Below are positions 1-5,932 of a DNA stretch of 9,652 nt, in pieces; positions within the stretch are counted from its first letter, which is position 1; every line of letters begins with the position of its first letter. Source of the DNA: Bacteroidota bacterium (GTDB lineage Bacteria > Bacteroidota > Bacteroidia > Bacteroidales > VadinHA17); the NCBI GenBank assembly GCA_021816545.1, contig JAKAXP010000077.1:1-9652 (forward strand). The letters run 5' to 3'. The notes under the pieces are model-generated. The model was not told the DNA's origin. It did no database searches and saw only the letters and a program-made list of their open reading frames with translations. The position numbers were made by a program, and so were the translations under genes.

Positions 1-134
1 TCCTTACCGACAGGTACAGGAACACAATCAATGAGATATATTCAGTGAGGGAAAGAGGGAACGTTGTTGACAGGGTGGTTGATGTCATCCGCAACGGCGT
101 CAGTGGGATCCTGAAGAACCTGCCGAAGTTCTGA
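1..134 (+). CDS. C-terminal end of an unidentified protein (5' truncated)
   Basis: An open frame enters from the left edge (first complete codon at base 3) and runs 43 codons to a TGA at 132-134. The visible residues begin LTDRYRNTINEIYSV and end ILKNLPKF. They are charged and amphipathic, probably helical, with no transmembrane segment or recognisable motif. It is judged real because the frame is open from the edge, the composition is protein-like, and the stop lies 66 bp before the next gene start on the same strand. I do not recognise the family. It could belong to the same transcription unit as the downstream envelope genes, although a promoter-like box at 184-191 suggests those have their own start. 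Confidence 0.5.
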   Translation, partial: LTDRYRNTINEIYSVRERGNVVDRVVDVIRNGVSGILKNLPKF

Positions 135-183
135 CCGCCCAGTTCCCAAATGTCCGCGGCGGCCGGGCATGGAGGAATTTTTA

Positions 184-191
184 TACCTTTG
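184..191 (+). promoter_or_regulatory. Bacteroidota -7 promoter box (TAnnTTTG) before the DUF6452 gene
   Basis: TACCTTTG at 184-191 is an exact match to the TAnnTTTG -7 element used by the Bacteroidota primary sigma factor. It ends only 9 nt before the ATG at 201, so the transcript would have a very short leader or almost none. No convincing TTG-type -33 element is visible at the expected distance upstream, where the DNA is GC-rich (about 152-170), which lowers confidence. Confidence 0.45.
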
Positions 192-200
192 TACTCCGTT

Positions 201-668
201 ATGAAGAGGTTATCCCTTATACTCTCAACAGCTGCCGTTACCGCCCTGGCAATGATCCTTCACTCCTGCTCGGTACAGCCATGCTACGAGGATACCGATC
301 CGGCCATGAATACCCTTCTGCTCGTCAGCGGTACAGGGGAAACTGCAAAGGCCGATTCTCTGAGGGTATATACATACAGGGAGACCGATACCCTGAAATT
401 TATAAGCCTCAGGGGAGCCTCAACTTTCTCCGTGCCCCTTGACCCCGCAAATGACGAGTCGGTTTTCCTCATAACCCTCAATGGCGTTACCGACACGGCT
501 GCAATACGTTACAACCGCAGGCCGCACCTTGTATCACCCGAATGCGGATACACAATAGTAAGTGAAATAACAGGGCTGAAAACCACTCATAACATAATTG
601 ACACCCTGATCATAGAGAACAAAAGCGTTAACCTGGATGGCCAAACGAACCTGCATCTTTTTTATTAG
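201..668 (+). CDS. DUF6452-type small lipoprotein
   Basis: A 155-residue protein beginning MKRLSLILST. Residues 1-22 form a basic-then-hydrophobic signal peptide ending in a lipobox-like Leu-His-Ser-Cys at 20-23, so it is probably a lipoprotein acylated at Cys23 and lodged in the envelope. The rest is beta-rich and contains a Cys-Gly-Tyr motif (115-117) followed by a Thr/Ile-rich strand pattern near the C-terminus (about 119-140). From memory this resembles DUF6452 proteins of Bacteroidota, whose function is unknown. An in-frame ATG at 150 exists, but the start at 201 is preferred because it puts the signal peptide at the N-terminus and follows a -7 box. The 3' end overlaps the next gene by 32 bp, so the two are probably translationally coupled. 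The family name comes from pattern memory; the lipoprotein call comes directly from the sequence. Confidence 0.75.
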   Translation: MKRLSLILSTAAVTALAMILHSCSVQPCYEDTDPAMNTLLLVSGTGETAKADSLRVYTYRETDTLKFISLRGASTFSVPLDPANDESVFLITLNGVTDTAAIRYNRRPHLVSPECGYTIVSEITGLKTTHNIIDTLIIENKSVNLDGQTNLHLFY

Positions 669-1404
669 CCTCTTCATGGTGGCAGAGACCGTGGCTTTCT
701 CGCAGGACACGGTTACCGTCCCTTTGCATGTCAGGGCAGGTTTCGATCTTTCAGGCCCGGTCATGAAGCTTGTCAGCAATGACCTGATCAGCTACGGAAT
801 ACTCGGATCTGCTGACATCAACTCCTCCATAGCGGCAACAGCAGGTATCAGGTACTCATCCTTCAAATCATCGGAGGTGTTGTACGATTTCCGCAGCCGA
901 GGCCTGAGCTTCACCGCAGGTGTTGACTACAACTTCATCAAGGCCAATGTATCACAGGGGAAGTACTATGCAGGGATAGGGCTCAGGTACGGGCTCAGCT
1001 TCTACAGCGAGGAAGCCCCTATGCTCAGGTATACCAATGTATGGGGCGCCGGAGAGACTTCGGTGCCGCTTGAACAGCATACCGGACATTTCCTTGAGAT
1101 CACCCCCGGGGTGCGAACCCAGTTGCTTCCAGGCGTTACCGTGGGGTGGAACCTGTACATGAGACTCCTTATAAGTGCCGGAGCAGGCAAGGACCTGAAA
1201 CCGGTCTGGATGCCGGGTTACGGACCGGGAACATCCGGAATGTCAACAGCCGCAGAGTATTATATATCAATTTCAATACCTTACAGGAAGGTTAAGGTTT
1301 ATATCAAACCCAAAGTCCGTGATTCTGAAGAGGAGGAGACAGAGGGTGAAAATACCGGCACCGGAAATACAACCGGAACATCAGGCTTCAGCAACCGGCT
1401 TTAA
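637..1404 (+). CDS. DUF6048-type predicted outer-membrane beta-barrel protein
   Basis: A 255-residue protein. Residues 1-22 are a signal peptide with a likely signal peptidase I cut Phe-Ser|Gln-Asp, leaving Gln23 first. Residues about 29-222 show alternating hydrophobic/polar strands rich in Gly and aromatic residues (AGFDLSGPVMKLV near 34-46, FTAGVDYNF 92-100, YYAGIGLRYGLSFY 110-123, WNLYMRLLISAG 171-182), typical of a small outer-membrane barrel. The tail after residue 228 is acidic and then Gly/Thr-rich low complexity. The N-terminal AGFDLSGP stretch and the partnership with a DUF6452 lipoprotein fit DUF6048, a family of unknown function. The start at 637 lies inside the upstream gene. A later in-frame ATG at 676 would destroy the signal peptide. 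The last 24 bp, including the stop, overlap the end of the opposite-strand symporter gene. Confidence 0.78.
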   Translation: MAKRTCIFFISLFMVAETVAFSQDTVTVPLHVRAGFDLSGPVMKLVSNDLISYGILGSADINSSIAATAGIRYSSFKSSEVLYDFRSRGLSFTAGVDYNFIKANVSQGKYYAGIGLRYGLSFYSEEAPMLRYTNVWGAGETSVPLEQHTGHFLEITPGVRTQLLPGVTVGWNLYMRLLISAGAGKDLKPVWMPGYGPGTSGMSTAAEYYISISIPYRKVKVYIKPKVRDSEEEETEGENTGTGNTTGTSGFSNRL

Positions 1405-2847
1405 TCCTTTTTTGCTGAAAATCCACAATCCGGCAAAGGTCAGGAATCCGTTCACAAGCAACAGTTCAAAGCCAAACCTGTAGCCGTTGAAGAGCACTTC
1501 AGAGAAGTGACTCAGGAAATAGCAAATTACCGGCGAGATGATTGCTATCCATGGCGTGTAATGGTCTTTGACGGTTCTCTTTGTGAAGAGACCGAAGGTA
1601 TACAGTCCGAGCAGCGGCCCATAGGTATAACCTGCAATCGTGAACAGTTTGTCTATTATCGCCCTGTCATTCATCTGCCTGAACATCAGGATGCATATGA
1701 AGAAAATAATGGCAAATGAGAAATGAACCGAATACCTTATCCTGGTCTTCCGGTCATTGTCCATCTCAGTTTTCTTTTCCAGCCCCAGGAAATCAATGCT
1801 GAATGAAGTCGTCAGCGATGTCAGGGCTCCGTCGGCGCTCGGGAAAGCGGCGGAGATGAGACCTATCAGGAAGACCACCCCTGCTGCCGGCCCAAGATAC
1901 CTGAGTGCTATGGTCGGGAAAAGATCATCAGTCATTGCAACAGTAATATTCTCAGCTCTTGCATAAAAAACCAGGAATGCGCCAAGCACCAGGAAAAGGA
2001 AGACTACAACAAGGTTAATTGTGCTGAAGGTGAACATATTCTTCTGTGCATCCTTCAGATGCCTGATGCTCAGGTTTTTCTGCATCATCTCCTGATCGAG
2101 GCCCGTCATCGTGATTGTGATGAACATCCCGCTGAAGAACTGTTTGATGAAGTGGCGCGGATGATCCCAGTCAGTGATAACCATTTTTGACATATCACTG
2201 TTGAACAGGTCTCCGAGAAGCTTGTGCACGGGAGCACCCAGTTCCCGGTGTATGTAATAGACTGAAAGGATCACCGCAAGAAGCATGAATGTTGTCTGCA
2301 GCGTGTCAGTCCAGATGATTGTACGGATTCCTCCCTTGAGAGTGTAAATAATAATAAGAGTAATAAATATCAGTACGTTTACCCAGAACGGGATGTTCCA
2401 GGCATCAAAAACAAATATCTGCAGAACATTTATTACAAGGAACATACGCAGGGAAGCGCCCAGGACTCTTGAGATTATGAAGAATCCGGCTCCGGTCTTG
2501 TATGACCAGAACCCGAACCGCTGTTCAAGATAGCCGTAGATTGATGTCAGCTTGAGCCGGTAATAGAGTGGCAGCAGGATGAGGGCAATTACAACATAAC
2601 CGAAGAAATAACCGAATGCCACCATCATGTATGAGAACTGGGTCTCCCCCACCCAGCCGGGAACGGACATGAAGGTCACACCCGACAGTGAGGCTCCGAT
2701 CATCCCGTAGGCCACCACAAACCATGGTGAAACCTTGTTTCCGATGTAGAACGACTGGTGGTTTGCCTTACGGGAGGTAATGAACGTGACAGCGAACAGC
2801 AGAAGCGTGTAAGCTATGAATATCAGAAGGATGAGGGCAGGTGTCAT
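1381..2847 (-). CDS. Sodium:solute symporter (SSS family) membrane transporter
   Basis: A 488-residue inner-membrane protein, the usual length for the sodium:solute symporter family, with about 13 hydrophobic segments. Family signatures include YGMIGASLSGVTFMSVPG (47-64), the LLPLYYRLKLTSIYGYLEQRF segment (91-111), KGGIRTIIWTDTLQTTFML (171-189), and the Ser/Ala/Thr-rich helix SAAFPSADGALTSLTTSFS (332-350), which in this family holds sodium-site residues followed by the Asp at 352. These proteins import a small organic solute with Na+. The solute (sugar, sialic acid, amino acid, vitamin or other) cannot be read from the sequence. The ATG at 2847 is chosen over an in-frame ATG at 2877 because the first helix begins right after it. 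It is transcribed divergently from recR and overlaps the barrel gene tail-to-tail at its 3' end. Confidence 0.9.
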   Translation of the reverse strand: MTPALILLIFIAYTLLLFAVTFITSRKANHQSFYIGNKVSPWFVVAYGMIGASLSGVTFMSVPGWVGETQFSYMMVAFGYFFGYVVIALILLPLYYRLKLTSIYGYLEQRFGFWSYKTGAGFFIISRVLGASLRMFLVINVLQIFVFDAWNIPFWVNVLIFITLIIIYTLKGGIRTIIWTDTLQTTFMLLAVILSVYYIHRELGAPVHKLLGDLFNSDMSKMVITDWDHPRHFIKQFFSGMFITITMTGLDQEMMQKNLSIRHLKDAQKNMFTFSTINLVVVFLFLVLGAFLVFYARAENITVAMTDDLFPTIALRYLGPAAGVVFLIGLISAAFPSADGALTSLTTSFSIDFLGLEKKTEMDNDRKTRIRYSVHFSFAIIFFICILMFRQMNDRAIIDKLFTIAGYTYGPLLGLYTFGLFTKRTVKDHYTPWIAIISPVICYFLSHFSEVLFNGYRFGFELLLVNGFLTFAGLWIFSKKGLKPVAEA

Positions 2848-2865
2848 AGTCTTGGTGCAAGAATG

Positions 2866-2873
2866 CAAGATTA
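2866..2873 (-). promoter_or_regulatory. Weak -7 box candidate for the symporter gene
   Basis: Read on the minus strand, 2873 to 2866 is TAATCTTG, one mismatch from TAnnTTTG, and it ends 18 nt before the ATG at 2847. No clear -33 TTG was found at the usual spacing. It is listed because the 106-bp divergent intergenic region (2848-2953) must hold a promoter for this strand. Confidence 0.2.
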
Positions 2874-2930
2874 GCAAAAAGATTGCAGATAAAAGTTATG
2901 GACCTGTCAGGTTTGCGGGAAATATTGAAT

Positions 2931-2938
2931 TATTTTTG
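2931..2938 (+). promoter_or_regulatory. -7 box (TAnnTTTG) before recR
   Basis: TATTTTTG at 2931-2938 matches TAnnTTTG exactly and ends 15 nt before the recR ATG at 2954, implying a leader of about 10 nt. A TTTG at 2912-2915 could act as the -33 element, but its 15-nt spacer is shorter than the roughly 17-23 nt usually reported. Confidence 0.4.
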
Positions 2939-2953
2939 CCTCAAAGACTCTGT

Positions 2954-3577
2954 ATGTCGTCACGTTTTCCGTCAAAGCTGCTTGAAGAAGCGGTCAATGA
3001 GTTTGCCTCGCTGCCGGGGATAGGCCGTAAGACTGCCTTCAGGCTTGTGATGCATCTGCTCAGGCGTGACAGTGCTGAGGTTCGCCGGTTCGGCGAGACA
3101 GTCATGAGGCTGCGTGATGATGTGTGCTACTGCAGCGTTTGTCATGGTATCAGTGATACTCCGGTCTGCGGGATCTGCAGCGACGCGTCGAGGGACGTGT
3201 CGGTAATCTGCGTGGTTGAGAGTGTTCAGGACGTCATGGCAGTGGAAAATACAAGGCAATTCAAAGGCCTTTACCACGTTCTGGGAGGCATCATTTCGCC
3301 GGTTGACGGTGTCGGTCCGTCAGACCTGACGATCAGCAGCCTGGAGGAGAGGGTGCGCAGCGGCGGAGTAAACGAGGTTATCCTTGCCCTCAGCACAACC
3401 ATGGAGGGAGACACCACAAACTTCTATATCTATAAGAGGCTTTCAGGGTATGATGTCCGGGTTACCACCCTGGCCCGCGGTGTCGCCATTGGCGATGTCC
3501 TGGAATACACTGATGAGATTACCCTGGGGCAGTCAATTGTCAATCGTCGCCTTTTCTCACTCCCTTCACAGGGATGA
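2954..3577 (+). CDS. recR: Recombination mediator protein RecR
   Basis: A 207-residue protein, the normal RecR length. RecR acts in the cytoplasm with RecO (and RecF in some species) to load RecA on gapped single-stranded DNA. All expected parts are present in order: an N-terminal helix-hairpin-helix with LPGIGRKTAFRL (20-31), a four-cysteine zinc motif C60-x2-C63 and C72-x2-C75, and a Toprim domain starting VICVVES with Glu89, followed by YHVLGGIISPVDGVGPSDL (107-125), ALSTTMEGDTTNFYIY (145-160) and the C-terminal LARGVAIGDVLEYTDEITL (173-191). The start at 2954 is chosen because the reading frame upstream of it (open from 2816) has no RecR homology and contains the promoter-like box. The gene stands alone on its strand, 187 bp before the next. 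Confidence 0.96.
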   Translation: MSSRFPSKLLEEAVNEFASLPGIGRKTAFRLVMHLLRRDSAEVRRFGETVMRLRDDVCYCSVCHGISDTPVCGICSDASRDVSVICVVESVQDVMAVENTRQFKGLYHVLGGIISPVDGVGPSDLTISSLEERVRSGGVNEVILALSTTMEGDTTNFYIYKRLSGYDVRVTTLARGVAIGDVLEYTDEITLGQSIVNRRLFSLPSQG

Positions 3578-3598
3578 CGGATACCCTGTCAGGATGCA

Positions 3599-3626
3599 CC
3601 GTCTATTTTGACGGAACTGAAGTTCC
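3599..3626 (+). terminator. Two overlapping hairpins downstream of recR (possible terminator)
   Basis: CCGTC (3599-3603) pairs with GACGG (3610-3614) across a 6-nt loop, and GGAAC (3613-3617) pairs with GTTCC (3622-3626) across a TGAA loop. The stems share bases 3613-3614, so both cannot be fully formed together. They begin 22 nt after the recR stop but lack an immediate T-run, so intrinsic termination is uncertain. T-runs occur only later, near 3688-3695 and 3717-3723. The remainder of the 187-bp gap contains a CCCCGGGG palindrome at 3673-3680 and AT-rich DNA before the next start, with no clear TAnnTTTG box (TTAATTTG at 3740-3747 is one mismatch away). Confidence 0.22.
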
Positions 3627-3764
3627 TTAAAGCTGTAACGCACGGTGAGTCTGCGGATAAACCGGAAATATTCCCCGGGGAGGATTAGCTTTTTTCCTGC
3701 ACTGTACCCACTGTCATTTTTTTATTCTGAAAATCTTGCTTAATTTGATACAAATCAATTATTC

Positions 3765-4979
3765 ATGGCAGACACGTTTGACAGGTTCTTCTCGGATGCA
3801 TCGCAACTGATGAAGAAGTCGGCAATCAGGGAGATCCTGAAACTGACACAGAGGCCGGAGATGATCTCCTTTGCCGGGGGTCTCCCTTCACCTGACTCCT
3901 TCCCGATAGAAGATATCAAGAGAGTCACAGCCGAGGTGCTCGAACTGGAGGGCAAAGCTGCACTGCAGTACGGCACCACTGAGGGTGACAACAAGCTTCG
4001 CTCTTTACTGGCAGAACGCCATAAGAAAGACGGACTTGACCTCAGCCCGGAGAACATTATAATTACAACCGGCTCACAGCAGGCTCTGGATCTCTGCGGA
4101 AAGATATTCATCAACCGCGGTGATGTGGTACTGGTAGGCCTGCCCTCATACCTTGGCGGTCTGAATGCTTTCGCAAACTATGGTGCAGTGCTGAAGGGTA
4201 TCCCTCTAGACGACCAGGGTATGCGTCCCGACCTGCTTGAAAAGAGGATCACGGAACTTAAAAAGGAAGGGAAAACCATAAAATTCATTTATATAATTCC
4301 TGATTTCCAGAATCCCACAGGTGTAACCCTTCCGAAAGCACGGCGCCTTGAAATCATCCGTATCGCCGAAAGGCATGACCTCCTGATTGTGGAAGACAGT
4401 CCATACCGCGATGTGCGGTTTGCAGGCAACCCGGAACCGCTTATGTCATCACTTGACACCCATGGACGTGTGATGACCCTGAACACATTCTCAAAGATAC
4501 TTGCACCCGGATTCAGGCTGGCATGGGTAACAGGCCACAGGGATATCATAGACAAGATGGTAACGGCAAAACAGGCAGCTGACCTGTGCACACCACCCTT
4601 TGTGCAGAAGATCACTGCCCGGTATATTGAACAGGGACTTCTTGATGTGAATCTTGCCAAAACAATAGAACTGTACCGTCAGCGCCGTGATTACATGCTG
4701 AAATGCTTCCGCGAACAGATGCCTGAAGGGGTGAAATGGACCGAGCCAGACGGAGGGCTCTTCCTCTTCGTAACCTTACCTCCGGCGATGGATGCAGCAC
4801 GTCTCCTTGAGAAAGCCATCCGCCGTAATGTTGCCTTTGTCTGCGGATCAGTGTTCTACTGCAACAACGAAGGACACAACACGATGCGCATCAACTTCTC
4901 CTTCTCCGACGAGAAGGACACCTGCGAGGGAGTCCGGAGGCTGGCGGAGGTCATCAGGGAGGAGATGGCCACCGACTGA
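3765..4979 (+). CDS. PLP-dependent aminotransferase, fold type I (class I/II, LysN/2-aminoadipate aminotransferase-like)
   Basis: A 404-residue cytoplasmic enzyme of normal class I/II aminotransferase length. It would move an amino group between an amino acid and a 2-oxo acid through pyridoxal phosphate. Visible signatures are ISFAGGLPSPDSFP (34-47), the TTGSQQALDL cofactor-phosphate region (101-110), PDFQNPTG with Asn183 (179-186), the EDSPY motif with Asp211 and Tyr214, the Schiff-base lysine Lys244 in TFSKILAPGFRLAW (241-254), and Arg375, which should bind the substrate carboxylate. The SFAGGLP start and the PDFQNPTG wording point to the 2-aminoadipate/aromatic/branched-chain group related to LysN and to the catalytic domain of MocR regulators, but there is no N-terminal DNA-binding domain. 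The substrate cannot be fixed from sequence alone. The glycosyltransferase gene follows after 4 nt, so the two are probably co-transcribed. Confidence 0.9.
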   Translation: MADTFDRFFSDASQLMKKSAIREILKLTQRPEMISFAGGLPSPDSFPIEDIKRVTAEVLELEGKAALQYGTTEGDNKLRSLLAERHKKDGLDLSPENIIITTGSQQALDLCGKIFINRGDVVLVGLPSYLGGLNAFANYGAVLKGIPLDDQGMRPDLLEKRITELKKEGKTIKFIYIIPDFQNPTGVTLPKARRLEIIRIAERHDLLIVEDSPYRDVRFAGNPEPLMSSLDTHGRVMTLNTFSKILAPGFRLAWVTGHRDIIDKMVTAKQAADLCTPPFVQKITARYIEQGLLDVNLAKTIELYRQRRDYMLKCFREQMPEGVKWTEPDGGLFLFVTLPPAMDAARLLEKAIRRNVAFVCGSVFYCNNEGHNTMRINFSFSDEKDTCEGVRRLAEVIREEMATD

Positions 4980-4983
4980 CGCG

Positions 4984-5844
4984 ATGGAGCTCTCTGTAGT
5001 CATTGTATCCTACAATGTGAGCGACTTCCTCCGCCGTGCGCTTCAGACTCTCATTGCTGCAGCCGGTGAGACGGAACATGAAATAATCGTTGTTGACAAC
5101 AACTCTTCTGACGGATCACCCGTGATGGTCAGGGAGGAATTCCCATCAGTGAAGCTTATCGACTCAGACAGCAACGAGGGTTTTTCGGCAGCATGCAACA
5201 GAGGCATCAAGACTTCGGCAGGCGATTATATCCTGATACTCAATCCCGATACCGAAACAGAACCCTATGCCATTGACAGGGCTCTCGGTTTCATGAGAAC
5301 CCATCCTGAAGCAGGGGCGGCCGGCGCCCGGTTGACTGACGGCAAAGGCAGGTTCCTTCCGGAGTCAAAACGGGGCTTCCCCTCCCCCCTCACCTCCCTC
5401 TTCAGATTCACGGGTCTCGGAAAAATCTTCCCCCGTTCAGCCTTTTTCAATGCCTATTACCTGGGAGACAGGCCTGAGAATGAAACCTGCCCCGCAGATA
5501 TCCTTACCGGCGCTTTCATGCTCATCCGGAGGGAAGCCCTTGAGAAGGCAGGCCTTTTTGACACCGACTTCTTTATGTACGGCGAGGACATTGACCTTAG
5601 CTGGCGCATAAGAAAAGCCGGTTACATTAATTATTACCTTCATGACGTCCGGATAACACATTTCAAGGGATGCAGTTCCTCCCGGGAGAGGGAGGCAGCT
5701 GTGAGGCACTTCTGGGACGCCATGGCCATCTTCGCCGGAAAGCACCTGAAGAGAGGCTGGCACCTTCCTGTAAAAGTTGCAGTGGTATTGCTGAAAGGGC
5801 TTTCACTGACCCGCCTAAGGGCAGTCAGGCTGATTAAAAAATGA
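4984..5844 (+). CDS. Family 2 glycosyltransferase (WbbL/rhamnosyltransferase-like)
   Basis: A 286-residue GT-A fold glycosyltransferase, probably cytoplasmic or membrane-associated, adding a sugar from a nucleotide donor to a surface glycan or other acceptor. Signatures: LSVVIVSYN (3-11), IIVVDNNSSDGS (34-45) for nucleotide binding, NEGFSAACNRGI (64-75), the NPDTE motif that replaces DxD for metal and donor (87-91), TGAFMLIRR (175-183) and FFMYGEDIDLSWRIRKAGY (196-214) carrying the acidic catalytic region. This pattern is that of the WbbL-like GT2 branch. The donor and acceptor are unknown. The start at 4984 is preferred to an upstream in-frame ATG at 4792, because the extension lies wholly within the aminotransferase gene and is low-quality Arg/Ser/Pro-rich sequence. 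No Shine-Dalgarno sits at normal spacing (the nearest AGGAG is about 19 nt upstream), so coupling to the upstream stop is likely. Confidence 0.9.
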   Translation: MELSVVIVSYNVSDFLRRALQTLIAAAGETEHEIIVVDNNSSDGSPVMVREEFPSVKLIDSDSNEGFSAACNRGIKTSAGDYILILNPDTETEPYAIDRALGFMRTHPEAGAAGARLTDGKGRFLPESKRGFPSPLTSLFRFTGLGKIFPRSAFFNAYYLGDRPENETCPADILTGAFMLIRREALEKAGLFDTDFFMYGEDIDLSWRIRKAGYINYYLHDVRITHFKGCSSSREREAAVRHFWDAMAIFAGKHLKRGWHLPVKVAVVLLKGLSLTRLRAVRLIKK

Positions 5845-5932
5845 TCCCGGAAGTGAAAAAGGGGGTTCCCCGCTATAATCTTATCGTGTTTTTTGAGTTA
5901 TATTAGTTACTTTAAGAAACTTAATCAAGTTG

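Noticed and set aside
150..200. Upstream in-frame start extending the DUF6452-type lipoprotein by 17 residues
   Set aside because: It would bury the signal peptide and lipobox behind a non-conserved leader, and the -7 box lies inside the extension.
2816..2953. 46-codon N-terminal extension of RecR
   Set aside because: RecR homology begins at residue 1 of the 2954 start; the extension overlaps the divergent promoter region and the symporter start.
4792..4983. 64-codon N-terminal extension of the glycosyltransferase
   Set aside because: It is an Arg/Ser/Pro-rich out-of-frame reading of the aminotransferase gene; the GT2 fold starts at MELSVVIVSYN.
5873..5880. TATAAT-like sequence as a -10 promoter for the TPR-propeller array
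   Set aside because: Bacteroidota primary promoters use TAnnTTTG rather than TATAAT, and no matching -33 element was found; no good -7 box was found in 5845-5932 either.
5861..5895. GGGG-GTT-CCCC hairpin followed by a distant T-run as a terminator after the glycosyltransferase
   Set aside because: The stem is only 4 bp with a 3-nt loop, and the T-run (5889-5894) starts 17 nt later, too far for intrinsic termination.
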